From an uncultured SAR116 cluster alpha proteobacterium (GTDB taxonomy: Bacteria; Pseudomonadota; Alphaproteobacteria; Puniceispirillales; Puniceispirillaceae): a stretch of DNA of 64,000 nucleotides. Positions within the stretch are counted from its first letter, which is position 1; each line of letters begins with the position of its first letter. Location: assembly GCA_902625725.1 (NCBI GenBank), contig CACOCY010000003.1:62001-126000 (forward strand), in the 5' to 3' direction. Shown piece by piece: positions 27,428-36,212 of this stretch. The notes beneath the pieces were generated by a model that saw only the letters and a program-made list of their open reading frames with translations, had not been told where the DNA came from and did no database searches. The translations under genes and the position numbers were made by a program.

Positions 27428-28528
27428 ATGAGCGATATGATAGAAAAAAAAACAAACGAGGAACAAAATATCTCAACCGTTAATGCGATTTCGTATTTAG
27501 GCAAATTGATGGACGATGCTTTATTGGAGATAAATTTAGAGCATTATATCACAGATGCAAACCCCGCTGCCAAACGACTATTAGGTGACAACTTAATTGG
27601 ATCGTTTCTAAACAAGCGGATTAATTACAGAGATTTAAAAGATGAACTAAAGACATCTATTAAAGAAAATAAGATTATTGAGTTTACATCGACTCCAACA
27701 AACAACAAATACCATCAACTTAGAGGTCGGTTAATGCCGATTAATGCTCAAAAGGTTGCTGTATTATTGATGGATATGACACTGCAGCATAATTTAGAAA
27801 AGATGCGCAGAGATTTTATTGCAAATGTAAGTCATGAATTACGTTCGCCACTTACAAGTGTAATTGGTTTTATTGAAACCATTCAAAACACCACAAATAT
27901 TGATGAGAAAAACCTAAAACGTTTTTTGCAAATAATGGAAGATGAATCCAAAAGGATGTCTCGTTTGATTGATGATTTATTATCTTTATCCAGAGTCGAA
28001 GCTGATGAACACATCGCGCCAACCGGAAAAGTTTGCATAAAATCAGTGTTGGAGTCGGTTATATCCACATTCAACGATAGAGCCACAAAATCTGGACATT
28101 TGATTGAGCTAATAGACAATCGTAATGATTTATTGGAGCAACCTATTATAAGAGGAGAGGTTGACGAAATTACAGAGGTCTTTCATAACTTATTGGATAA
28201 TGCTTTGAAATATAGCTTTTTAAAAAGTTCAGTAAAAATCAAAATAACAGATACAATTACCAGAGAGATTATAATAGATATCACAAATAAAGGTGAAGGA
28301 ATCGAAGAAAAACATATAGAAAGATTAACAGAGCGCTTTTATCGGGTAGATAAGGGGCGCTCCAGACAAATGGGAGGAACTGGACTGGGATTAGCTATAG
28401 TAAAACACATAGTTAACAAACATAGGGGTCATTTACATATTACCAGTGAACCTAAAAAACACACGAATTTTCGAGTTGTTATACCAAAAAGTAATTCTCT
28501 TCTTTCTAATTTAGAAAACGATAATTAA
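27428..28528 (+). CDS. phoR: PhoR-like sensor histidine kinase without membrane segment
   Basis: 366 aa. Residues about 15-120 are PAS-like (YITDANPAAKRLLG). The HisKA helix carries phospho-acceptor H136 in FIANVSHELRSPLTS, which is the PhoR wording. The HATPase domain has an N box (HNLLDNALKYS), a G1 box (NKGEGIEEKH) and a G2 box (GGTGLGLAIVK). No hydrophobic stretch long enough to cross the membrane exists anywhere, whereas classical PhoR has at least one N-terminal helix. AAAGG lies seven bases before the ATG. phoB follows at 75 bp and a Pit transporter after that, so phosphate control is the likely job. Confidence 0.82.
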   Translation: MSDMIEKKTNEEQNISTVNAISYLGKLMDDALLEINLEHYITDANPAAKRLLGDNLIGSFLNKRINYRDLKDELKTSIKENKIIEFTSTPTNNKYHQLRGRLMPINAQKVAVLLMDMTLQHNLEKMRRDFIANVSHELRSPLTSVIGFIETIQNTTNIDEKNLKRFLQIMEDESKRMSRLIDDLLSLSRVEADEHIAPTGKVCIKSVLESVISTFNDRATKSGHLIELIDNRNDLLEQPIIRGEVDEITEVFHNLLDNALKYSFLKSSVKIKITDTITREIIIDITNKGEGIEEKHIERLTERFYRVDKGRSRQMGGTGLGLAIVKHIVNKHRGHLHITSEPKKHTNFRVVIPKSNSLLSNLENDN

Positions 28529-28603
28529 ATAAAAGCAAAATCAATTTTACTTTGATAATATATTTACGTTTTTTTAATACTTTCTTCAAATTAAAAAAGA
28601 GGA

Positions 28604-29323
28604 ATGAATAGCTTGAGCAAAATAAAAATTCTTATTGCAGACGACGAACCAAATCAATTAGAGCTCATTAGATTTAATCTGACAAAAGAAAACTTTGAAG
28701 TGATTTCAGCCTCGGATGGAGAAGAAGCTTTATGCTTATCTGAAGAGATTTTTCCTGATTTAATTATTCTGGACTGGATGATGCCAAAAATGTCAGGAAT
28801 AGATGTATGTCGAAAATTGCGTTCCAAGAGTATTTCTAGAGACATACCTATAATTATATTGAGCGCTAGAGGTGAAGAAGGAGACCGCACATTAGGTCTT
28901 GAAATAGGAGCAGATGATTACGTAACAAAACCATTTTCTCCAAAGGAGCTTTTGGCAAGAATAAAAGCTATTCTTCGTCGTTCAAGACCGTCACTAGCAA
29001 ATGATTATATGGAATTTGAAAACTTACGCATTTATCCCTCAACGCAAATAGTAAAATACAATGGAGAAAAAATTGACTTAGGGCCTAAAGAATTTAAGAT
29101 ATTATCTCTTCTTATGGAGCGACCGGAGCAAATTTTTAGCAGAACACAAATACTTGATAAAGTTTGGGGGCATGGAATAGACATTGAACAGCGAACAATC
29201 GATGTTCACATAAGACGAATTCGAAAAGCCTTAATGATAAATTCTAATGAATTCAAAAATATTATTCGAACAGTTCGAGGTTCTGGATATGCATTAGGAA
29301 CAAATAAATTTGGCTTTCATTAA
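28604..29323 (+). CDS. phoB: PhoB-like response regulator
   Basis: 239 aa, OmpR/PhoB class. The receiver domain (about 5-125) has the acidic pair DDE at 13-15, phospho-acceptor D57 in LIILDWMMP and the conserved Lys in YVTKPFSPKELLARI. The winged helix follows with EQRTIDVHIRRIRKAL and VRGSGYAL. WMMPKMSGIDVCR and the DNA-binding segment are PhoB-like. The ribosome site AGAGG ends two bases before the ATG at 28604, too close to serve it, so translation may really start at the TTG at 28613 (MSKIKILIADDE). Confidence 0.85.
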   Translation: MNSLSKIKILIADDEPNQLELIRFNLTKENFEVISASDGEEALCLSEEIFPDLIILDWMMPKMSGIDVCRKLRSKSISRDIPIIILSARGEEGDRTLGLEIGADDYVTKPFSPKELLARIKAILRRSRPSLANDYMEFENLRIYPSTQIVKYNGEKIDLGPKEFKILSLLMERPEQIFSRTQILDKVWGHGIDIEQRTIDVHIRRIRKALMINSNEFKNIIRTVRGSGYALGTNKFGFH

Positions 29324-29330
29324 TATTTTT

Positions 29331-29364
29331 TTGTCATAAAACTGTAACAAAATCCTACTATAAA
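29331..29364 (+). promoter_or_regulatory. PHO box and -10 element before the Pit gene
   Basis: TTGTCATAAAACTGTAAC (29331-29348) matches the consensus CTGTCATAWAWCTGTCAY at 16 of 18 positions, with TGTCAT and TGTAAC half-sites 11 bp apart. A -10-like TACTAT/TATAAA follows at 29356-29364, the distance found at PhoB-activated promoters where the box replaces the -35. The Pit gene starts at 29423. Confidence 0.75.
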
Positions 29365-29422
29365 TGTCATCGTTTTTAATAATAAAACAACTTATATTAA
29401 AACTTTGTCTAAAGGTAAAAAA

Positions 29423-30907
29423 ATGCAACTTGAAAATTCTGGTAGGTATGTTAACGACTTAATAAGATTTAATTTAATTAGTCAGAATGTAAATGTTCTT
29501 AGAACTGGTTTTTTACCGGTTATTCTAGCCAGTATTTTTTTATTGTTGGTGGCGTTGTTTGGTGTTTATCATTTTAACGTTCCAAATGAAAACATTCTTA
29601 TTTTCGTAATAGCAGCGGTGATCGGCGGTTATATGGCTCTTAATATTGGAGCTAACGATGTTGCGAATAATATGGGTCCAGCTGTTGGTGGCAAAGTTAT
29701 TACTGTAGCGGTAGCCGTAATAATTGCAGCGATTTGTGAGAGTGCAGGTGCGCTTCTTGCGGGAGGTGATGTTGTTCAGACAGTTGCAAAAGGTATAATT
29801 AACCCTGAAGATAGTATCCTAATCCATGATTTTAGGATTCTTATGTTGAGTGCTCTTCTCGCGGCTGCTTTATGGGTTAATTTGTCGACCATTTTAAACG
29901 CACCGGTATCCACGACACATTCAATCGTAGGAGGTGTTATGGGCGCAGGTATTGCTGCAGCTGGCTTTGGCTTAGTTAATTGGCTTACAATGTCGAAAAT
30001 AGCTGCAAGTTGGGTAATTTCCCCTGTTTTTGGAGGGATTATCGCTGCATCGATGTTATTTTTTATTCAAACGAAAATTATAAATGTTTTAGATCGAAAA
30101 ACAGCAGCAAAAAGATGGGTGCCTATTCTTATTGCAATAATGGCAAGTGCGTTCGCGGCCTATATGTCTCTAAAAGGGCTTAAAAAAATCTGGAAGCCAT
30201 CATCATCCGAGATCATATTATATTCCATAATCGCTTTTTTTGCAGCTTGGCTCATCTCAAGGCCCTTTATTAAAAAAATATCTAGTGGGCTTTCTAATGA
30301 TAAGAAACAAATATACTCTTTGTTTAATCTCCCATTAATTATAAGTGTTTCATTATTATGTTTTGCTCACGGAGCTAATGACGTAGCAAATGCTGTGGGT
30401 CCTTTAGCTGCCATTGTTTCAACATATGAGGCAACAACGGTAGAGGCAAAAGTGGCTATACCGTTCTGGGTTATGTTAATAGGTGCCTTAGGCCTAGCAA
30501 TAGGGCTTGTTTTATTTGGACCAAAATTGATCAATACTGTGGGAGAAAAGATTACCAAGTTAAATGCACCGCGCGCTTATTGTGTAGCACTTGCCTCGTC
30601 AATAACGGTCTTGATTGCAACAACATTAGGCTTACCAGTAAGCTCTACGCACATAGCTATTGGAGCTATTTTCGGCGTTGGGTTTCTTCGGGAATTTTTA
30701 GAAAATCCAGATAAAAAACGTTTAAGACCAATTCACAAACTTAATCATTCATCTGCCGAGGCTTTTAAAAATATCAACATACGATTACGTAGAAGGCTTG
30801 TACGTAGAAAATTTGTGTTATCAATTGGAGCGGCTTGGGTGATTACAGTGCCAGCCTCTGCTTTTCTTGCTGCTTTTCTTTTTTTTGCTTTGCAATATCT
30901 AATATAG
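29423..30907 (+). CDS. PiT-family inorganic phosphate transporter
   Basis: 494 aa from the ATG at 29423, chosen because AAAGG lies seven bases upstream; a TTG at 29405 would overlap that site. The two family signature repeats are clear: GANDVANNMGPAVGGK in the first half and GANDVANAVGPLAA in the second, plus STTHSIVGG and SSTHIAIGA. PiT proteins carry metal-phosphate symport with protons or sodium. A strong PHO box in front and the phoR-phoB genes just upstream imply induction by phosphate starvation, unlike E. coli pitA. Phosphate carriers also admit arsenate, relevant to the arsJ locus. The 3' end overlaps the convergent Nudix gene by 65 bp. Confidence 0.9.
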   Translation: MQLENSGRYVNDLIRFNLISQNVNVLRTGFLPVILASIFLLLVALFGVYHFNVPNENILIFVIAAVIGGYMALNIGANDVANNMGPAVGGKVITVAVAVIIAAICESAGALLAGGDVVQTVAKGIINPEDSILIHDFRILMLSALLAAALWVNLSTILNAPVSTTHSIVGGVMGAGIAAAGFGLVNWLTMSKIAASWVISPVFGGIIAASMLFFIQTKIINVLDRKTAAKRWVPILIAIMASAFAAYMSLKGLKKIWKPSSSEIILYSIIAFFAAWLISRPFIKKISSGLSNDKKQIYSLFNLPLIISVSLLCFAHGANDVANAVGPLAAIVSTYEATTVEAKVAIPFWVMLIGALGLAIGLVLFGPKLINTVGEKITKLNAPRAYCVALASSITVLIATTLGLPVSSTHIAIGAIFGVGFLREFLENPDKKRLRPIHKLNHSSAEAFKNINIRLRRRLVRRKFVLSIGAAWVITVPASAFLAAFLFFALQYLI

Positions 30908-31313
30908 AGAATTTAAGCGCTGCAAAATTATTAATGACATTATGAAAGTCAACTTGATCAGTAACTCTCAGTGCATCATTTAATAACGACCAATGACGTT
31001 CTCTTTTGTTTTTCTCAGGCCAATTATCAAATTGCTCCGCCACTAAAAAAGGATAATAGGTAACGGCGACATTTTCAATTCTATCTTTTTTAGACTTAGA
31101 AATACTGTGTGTCATTGGAAAGTCCTCAAACAACTTACCTTTAATCCCCGCTTCCTCAAATGCTTCGCGCTTACAACCCTGTTTGTGACTCTCTTTGTTA
31201 TGAAGATTCCCTTTTGGTAATATCCAACGACCCCTTTTTTGAGAAGTTACAAACATGATAGCGATTTTGTCACCGCTAACGTCAAAAGGTATAACGCCAA
31301 CTTTTCTAGTCAT
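30843..31313 (-). CDS. Nudix hydrolase
   Basis: 156 aa. The Nudix box is complete: G35, E41, R49-E50, E53-E54, then AGI, matching Gx5Ex7REUXEEXGU. RWILPKGNL just before it is typical of the MutT/diphosphoinositol phosphohydrolase-like group (NUDT3/DIPP type), which acts on diadenosine or inositol polyphosphates. The 3' end overlaps the end of the convergent Pit gene by 65 bp. Exact substrate not assignable. Confidence 0.85.
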   Translation of the reverse strand: MTRKVGVIPFDVSGDKIAIMFVTSQKRGRWILPKGNLHNKESHKQGCKREAFEEAGIKGKLFEDFPMTHSISKSKKDRIENVAVTYYPFLVAEQFDNWPEKNKRERHWSLLNDALRVTDQVDFHNVINNFAALKFSILDIAKQKKEKQQEKQRLAL

Positions 31314-31443
31314 TTTTTTAATTGTTTCTAATTTATCTGTTTTAAATTTTTACTATTCTATAGAAGAAATTTTGTCTTTTCTTGAAAAAATATCTAGTCT
31401 AATTTTGATACTCTCTGCAACAATAAAGATGCTCAAAATACTT

Positions 31444-32619
31444 TTAATCGAACATACCATCACCATTCTTAAAAATATAACGCCTCTTCTCATGTTTGGA
31501 AGGAATTTTTCCTTCTAGAGCTTGCCCCATCCAATTGGCAATATAATGAAAGACGCTGTGCCCTGATAGTGCCTCTGGAGTTCGGATAGGGTGAAATTCA
31601 TCTTCAAACACCCACATCTCTTTTGGAGCATTTAGTTTATTGAAAATCGCGTCCGCGTCCTCTAATGGGCTTAGCGGGTCAAATTCACCAGTTGCCATTA
31701 ACGTTGGACAAGAGATCTTCTCAACATCTGGTTTGAGACTAAAATCCTGACACATTAAATCAAATTGCTCTTCAGAATTAGTGCCTGCCATTTCCATAAA
31801 TATCTGTTTGAATCGAATTGGTGCCTCATCAAAGATAGTGAGATTATCCCAAAAATAACATGCCACCGCGCCTGCTAGGGCGGCAAATCTTGGTTCTGCC
31901 GCAGCTGCTCTCATCGACCAAAAAGTACCAAAGCTTCTTCCGCATATGCCAATCTTCTTTTCATCTACCGATTTTTGTTTTGCAAGAAATTCATATGCAG
32001 CTTTAGCTGCAAAAATATGATTATCATTTGTTACATAAACACCCTTCCTAAGCATTTCACCTTGTCCTGGACCATCAATTGCCAATACATGCATACCTCT
32101 CATATGAAATTCGTTTTCTAGAGGGTTTGGATAGTTTTCTTTTGTATTATCCATTCCAGGAATAAAGACTACCGCTGGTGCCTCTACCTCCGTATCAAAA
32201 ATGTGCCATAATGCTGGTATGGGGCCAATTTCCGAATCAAGATACACTTTTTTAATTTTATAATCTGAAAGTTTATGAAGCTCTTCTGTGCAATTTAGAC
32301 ATTTTTTATATAGCCCCCATCTGTAATCACTTATAATGGGTATTGTAAAATGCTGGGCTTCACGAAACATTTCAGAAGCTTTTCGATATAAAATTCGAGC
32401 ACTTATTAAATCACCGCTGGACTTAGATAACGAAGCTAATTTCTCGGCCTTTTCTGCTTTCTTAGAGAGATACTTTGCCGCCATTTTTATTGATTTTACC
32501 GGAGAGGGAAGTTGGCGACCATCAATCTCGAAATGGATAGCACGGCCTGTTGTTCGCATTAGATAATCATATATCCATTGTTGGCCATCTCGCGCTCTAA
32601 CAGGTTTTTTTATGCTCAT
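31444..32619 (-). CDS. Alpha/beta hydrolase (FrsA/pseudooxynicotine-hydrolase-like)
   Basis: 391 aa. An N-terminal helical region (about 1-115) precedes an alpha/beta hydrolase core: oxyanion region VVFIPGMDNTKE, nucleophile S229 in GICGRSFGTFW, acid Asp in ATGEFDPLSP and His in EDEFHPIR. This layout matches the family of FrsA and 2,6-dihydropseudooxynicotine hydrolase, which cleave C-C or ester bonds. Substrate unknown. It stands alone, 130 bp from the Nudix gene, with a 291-bp gap upstream. Confidence 0.8.
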   Translation of the reverse strand: MSIKKPVRARDGQQWIYDYLMRTTGRAIHFEIDGRQLPSPVKSIKMAAKYLSKKAEKAEKLASLSKSSGDLISARILYRKASEMFREAQHFTIPIISDYRWGLYKKCLNCTEELHKLSDYKIKKVYLDSEIGPIPALWHIFDTEVEAPAVVFIPGMDNTKENYPNPLENEFHMRGMHVLAIDGPGQGEMLRKGVYVTNDNHIFAAKAAYEFLAKQKSVDEKKIGICGRSFGTFWSMRAAAAEPRFAALAGAVACYFWDNLTIFDEAPIRFKQIFMEMAGTNSEEQFDLMCQDFSLKPDVEKISCPTLMATGEFDPLSPLEDADAIFNKLNAPKEMWVFEDEFHPIRTPEALSGHSVFHYIANWMGQALEGKIPSKHEKRRYIFKNGDGMFD

Positions 32620-32745
32620 CTATCTCTCAAGAATATAAGATTTAAGTCTTAAATATTAACATTACTAAGATGTCATAAATAGCATTTTCGTGCAAATTCT
32701 GTAAAAGCACGTCAAATGGATGTCGAAGATCCATTTATTTTTTTT
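32620..32745 (+). ncRNA. Candidate small RNA ending in a Rho-independent terminator
   Basis: The gap between two minus-strand genes carries a plus-strand terminator: AAATGGAT (32714-32721), loop GTCGAAG, ATCCATTT (32729-32736), then ATTTTTTTT. Just upstream is another stem, CGTGC (32689-32693) with GCACG (32707-32711). No plus-strand gene is there to be terminated, so a short structured transcript is suggested. The 5' end and promoter are not defined. Confidence 0.3.
32714..32745 (+). terminator. Rho-independent terminator
   Basis: Eight-base-pair perfect stem with a seven-base loop followed by an A and eight T residues on the plus strand. On the minus strand the stem is not followed by T, so it would not end psiE transcription. 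Confidence 0.65.
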
Positions 32746-32910
32746 ATTCATGTTTACGAATACATCACAAAAAAACTAAGAACCGTTTCAAATTTATTTA
32801 TAAATTAGCTATTGGCTGTTCAAACAAAACAACATTTCAGATCCACAACAAGCATATGAGGACCTTCGTCTATAAGAAATAATAATTTGGGAGGCCTATT
32901 ATATTGAAGC

Positions 32911-33288
32911 TTATTCTTTTTCGTCTATAGATGGAGGTCTAAAGCGAATAGCTAAACATGCCAATGCTAGAATTAAAATGGCGCCAGCCTCATATAGCAA
33001 TATGATGGCATCCATCTCTTTACCTTGCAAGATTATCAGCCTTGCAAGTGCAGTCATCGCAATAAAAAGTGGAAGTGTAATAGGAATTTTCTTACTTTTA
33101 TAAAAGGCTCCAACCATTCCAAGAACCTCAGTATAAAGAAAAAGAAGAAGTAGGTCAGCTAATTGTACTTTTCGAGCATCAAAAATAGCCAGGAGTTCTT
33201 GCAAAGTGGCAATAACCGTCAATACTGCCACTACAGTTAAAAGGCTTTTTTCTAAAAATCCAATTACAGATGTACCAATATTATTCAT
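32911..33288 (-). CDS. PsiE-family membrane protein (phosphate-starvation-inducible type)
   Basis: 125 aa with four hydrophobic segments. LLLLFLYTEVLGMVGAFY and LPLFIAMTALARLIIL are hallmarks of the PsiE family (named for the E. coli phosphate-starvation gene psiE); its molecular role is not known. Being near phoB and pit is suggestive, but I see no PHO box directly in front: the gene lies 42 bp behind the 97-aa membrane gene and is probably expressed with it. Confidence 0.82.
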   Translation of the reverse strand: MNNIGTSVIGFLEKSLLTVVAVLTVIATLQELLAIFDARKVQLADLLLLFLYTEVLGMVGAFYKSKKIPITLPLFIAMTALARLIILQGKEMDAIILLYEAGAILILALACLAIRFRPPSIDEKE

Positions 33289-33330
33289 TTAAATAAACTT
33301 ACACTACGTTTGATTTATTATTAATTTAAC

Positions 33331-33624
33331 TTATTCATGCTCACCATTATTAGAGCGACCGAGCCCCCCAAAATATTGGGGTCGTTTTTTAGCCATGTCA
33401 AAGGTAGCAACTGTTATAGCCACCCCTGCAATCAACAGTGAGTGGGCTATAGCGCTTATACCAAAAGCTAGAAAAGAACCTAAGCTACTTGCGAAAATAA
33501 CGCACCACATCCAGGCCAACAATTGCATGAATAAATGTCTCGTCTGTAGATCCTGTATATTTTTTAATGGATTAATATTATGGTCCATAATCAAGTTCCA
33601 CATATTAACTATTACTTTACCCAT
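33331..33624 (-). CDS. Small membrane protein, unknown
   Basis: 97 aa, family not recognised. Two hydrophobic stretches (about residues 31-53 and 55-75; LLAWMWCVIFASSLGSFLAF and SAIAHSLLIAGVAITVATF) are followed by a short basic, cytoplasmic-looking tail (MAKKRPQYFGG). AGGGAG lies six bases before the ATG at 33624, fixing that start. It is upstream of the psiE-like gene on the same strand, so the two may form a phosphate-stress membrane pair, which is inference from position. Confidence 0.65.
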   Translation of the reverse strand: MGKVIVNMWNLIMDHNINPLKNIQDLQTRHLFMQLLAWMWCVIFASSLGSFLAFGISAIAHSLLIAGVAITVATFDMAKKRPQYFGGLGRSNNGEHE

Positions 33625-33780
33625 ATTTCACTCCCTATGCGACATATTGACCTATTTCTACGCAACAAAAAGCATATTGGATTTTATTTAGACGAATAGC
33701 TTTCAAAAACATACTTTTGGAGATAAAACTAACAGACTCTCTTAATGATTTTTAGTGATATTGGGATATAAGGATGTAAA

Positions 33781-34710
33781 ATGGATGAGGTCGACAAAAT
33801 TGCGTCAAAACATCTAGGAAAAAAATCCAATGGTGGTCTTAATAAAAAATATCAGAGTCAATTTGAAATAGACGAAAACTTACTGGTGTGTATACCCCGA
33901 GCACTAAATCGAGAACATGATAAAATTAAAAGTGAAAAACTTCCATTTATTGGATGGGATGTATGGCATGCCTTCGAGTTTTCTTTCTTATTGTCGAACA
34001 GCTATCCGGTGACTGGACTTTTAAAAATAATTTATCCGTGTGAGTCGCTAAATATAGTAGAGTCTAAATCACTGAAACTTTTTTTAAACTCCTTCAATTT
34101 TGTAAAATTTGAAGGTGACTACAAAGGCGCAACAAAAAAAGCGACTAATAAGGTTACTGAGGTTTTAAGTAACTTATTAAATACACAGGTAAATGCGTCT
34201 TTTCATGACAAAAACACACTAGAACCAAAAAACATTTTTGGTGATTTTACCCCTCTTGAAACTTGTATCGATTTCGAGAATGAAGACTTCAATATATTTG
34301 AACAAAACCCCTCTCTGCTTGAGATCGCACAAATTACTAGGCCCGGTGATTTCCAAGTGTCCTCAAGAGCTTTACGTTCTAACTGTAGAGTAACAAACCA
34401 GCCAGACTGGGGAGATATCTTTATTAAAATTATTGGGGACCAAGTCCCTACAAAAATATCACTTCTTAAGTACATCATATCTATGAGACGAGAAAATCAT
34501 TTTCATGAAGAGATTTGTGAGCATGTTTTTAAAACATTATTTGATTTACTTCCTCAAAGTAGAATCCTAGTAGCCTGTCTTTATACAAGACGAGGCGGTA
34601 TAGATATTAATCCAATTCGAATAAGTGATGAAGGGCTGCTAAATGATGCCACATTTTTAAATTCTTTATTGGATCTAGAAACACCTTTCTCCAAAACATT
34701 TAGACAATAA
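33781..34710 (+). CDS. queF: NADPH-dependent 7-cyano-7-deazaguanine reductase, long (type II) form
   Basis: 309 aa, the two-domain QueF type. Catalytic Cys C202 and Asp D209 lie in SNCRVTNQPDWGD, the nitrile-binding Glu in VESKSLKLFLNSF (E94), and the C-terminal YTRRGGIDINPIR is diagnostic. It reduces preQ0 to preQ1 in queuosine synthesis for tRNA wobble modification. AAGGA lies seven bases before the ATG. No other queuosine gene is nearby; the product is a self-contained cytoplasmic enzyme. Confidence 0.93.
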   Translation: MDEVDKIASKHLGKKSNGGLNKKYQSQFEIDENLLVCIPRALNREHDKIKSEKLPFIGWDVWHAFEFSFLLSNSYPVTGLLKIIYPCESLNIVESKSLKLFLNSFNFVKFEGDYKGATKKATNKVTEVLSNLLNTQVNASFHDKNTLEPKNIFGDFTPLETCIDFENEDFNIFEQNPSLLEIAQITRPGDFQVSSRALRSNCRVTNQPDWGDIFIKIIGDQVPTKISLLKYIISMRRENHFHEEICEHVFKTLFDLLPQSRILVACLYTRRGGIDINPIRISDEGLLNDATFLNSLLDLETPFSKTFRQ

Positions 34711-34801
34711 CAATGTGCATAAATCATACCTTTAAATTTACACACTAATTACGACTATGACCAACCAACCTAACCAACTTATATTTTTACGGAATATTTA
34801 T

Positions 34802-35236
34802 TCATTCGATACAGTCACTACCGCCTGATTTCATTTCACCTTTGCGCATTGGCATCTTATCAATAATTTCAAATAGCTTTGTTAAAAGTTGGCCATCTTC
34901 ACTGTAAGCTTTGATATTCCCATCATACCCAATAAGCCAAATACCAGTTTGAAAATGGACTGAACTTGGCAACTGAAGCACACTTGGGTCATCTGAGAAG
35001 AAACTAAGTAGTTTTAAATTTCTATCATCGATATCACACCGATTGTGTTCAAAGAACTGTCTTACGTCTCTCTCTAACGTATTTTCATTTTTCTTAGTCA
35101 CCACTATGACCAACCGGTTAGTCCAAGCGTATTTGTCTAGAATCATCGAATTTACAGCCAGCGAAACACCAATAAAATATATAAATAAAAAATAAAAACC
35201 TAATTTTGTTTTTTTCCATTTAAGTTTTATTTTCAT
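34802..35236 (-). CDS. DUF4174-family protein
   Basis: 144 aa. One hydrophobic N-terminal segment (about 11-33, FYFLFIYFIGVSLAV) looks like a signal peptide or anchor. The rest matches the DUF4174 pattern: WTNRLVIVV, a central DIDDRNLKLLSF, IWLIGYDGNIKAYSEDG and LFEIIDKMPMRKGEM at the end. The fold is thioredoxin-like in appearance but has no CXXC. Function unknown. Copy A of the intergenic repeat lies just upstream. Confidence 0.75.
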   Translation of the reverse strand: MKIKLKWKKTKLGFYFLFIYFIGVSLAVNSMILDKYAWTNRLVIVVTKKNENTLERDVRQFFEHNRCDIDDRNLKLLSFFSDDPSVLQLPSSVHFQTGIWLIGYDGNIKAYSEDGQLLTKLFEIIDKMPMRKGEMKSGGSDCIE

Positions 35237-35250
35237 ATGGTTAATTTGCC

Positions 35251-35360
35251 ATAAAAAAAAGGACAGCGCAAAGGCGGTCCTTTTTTAGGAGAAAAAATGA
35301 ATATCCATAGAAAACGACTATTTTATTAAAAGTTTAGTTTTTCCTCTTTTTTATTAATCA
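35251..35360 (+). repeat. Intergenic repeat, copy A, with two-way terminator hairpin
   Basis: Starts with A-run, hairpin GGACAGC-GCAAAG-GCGGTCC (35261-35280, one mismatch) and T-run, so it can end transcription in both directions. Then AGGAGAAAAAATG, CGACTATT and AGTTTAGTTTTT follow. Hairpin to AGTTTAGTTT is 70 bases, identical to copy C. It separates the DUF2652 and DUF4174 genes. Confidence 0.75.
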
Positions 35361-35415
35361 AATCTAGTCAGATACTGGCTCGGTCACATCTTGATAGGCA
35401 AGAGCATCCTATGCT

Positions 35416-36135
35416 TCAGAATGTTAGTTTTTTTTTATTTGTAAAAAAACTTAGCATTTTATACGTATCTAAAAATTTCTGTGCAAAGGTATTCTCTGCC
35501 ACAAATTTACTTTTATCTTCAAAGTCAATAAATCCAAATTTCTGTTTACCAAAATCGTCTACTTTTTGAGTTATTAGCGAAAACTCTACATACTTTTCCA
35601 ACTTTCCCAAAACAGTTTCAGAAAATAAAAAATATTCAGAAGATTTTATTTTATTTTTTAACATTCGGTGAATGAAAATTAGTGCCTCGCCTGATAACTC
35701 CTGATTATTTCTTATTTCTGTTTGGTTAAAGAAGCCTTTGTGAAGAAACATTTTCAACTTAAGATTTTTGGATTGCTGGCATGGGTCACATGGACAGGAT
35801 TGTACAAATTGCAATGAATTTACCTTGGTATTAAATTTTTCTCTAGTGATTAAAATCCTATCGTAGATATTCTGGATTTGGTTTTCATCATTAATTTCTT
35901 CCAGAAAAAAAAGAGCCGCATCACCCTCCAACTTATTAAATTCCATAACCGGTTCAAAATTTTGAATAACTTCTTCCAATAGAGTATTAATCAATTTATC
36001 CGCATGGCTATCCCAAAAATCTGCTATTTTATTTCCAATAAGAGGTTTGTTTCTCATCGAATGATTTTTGATAAAGGGTGTGTAGCCGCTTATATCTGCG
36101 ATTAGTAAAAAACCTGTCTTTTTTTGCATCAACAT
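35416..36135 (-). CDS. DUF2652-family protein (nucleotide-cyclase-like fold)
   Basis: 239 aa. GFLLIADISGYTPFI near the start and MEFNKLEGDAALFF are the DUF2652 hallmarks; they resemble the metal-binding and catalytic strands of class III adenylate cyclases (FxDIxGFT pattern). CPCDPCQQSKNLKLKMFLHKG in the middle holds three Cys in six residues, possibly a metal site. Catalytic activity is not established for the family. Transcription would end in repeat copy A just downstream. Confidence 0.72.
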   Translation of the reverse strand: MLMQKKTGFLLIADISGYTPFIKNHSMRNKPLIGNKIADFWDSHADKLINTLLEEVIQNFEPVMEFNKLEGDAALFFLEEINDENQIQNIYDRILITREKFNTKVNSLQFVQSCPCDPCQQSKNLKLKMFLHKGFFNQTEIRNNQELSGEALIFIHRMLKNKIKSSEYFLFSETVLGKLEKYVEFSLITQKVDDFGKQKFGFIDFEDKSKFVAENTFAQKFLDTYKMLSFFTNKKKLTF

Positions 36136-36212
36136 TCCCTTTTAAAGTCCGGTTTCTCAGATTTAATTAACCTAACACTCATTAATTTGCGCATCGCATA
36201 AATCTGCTTTGT

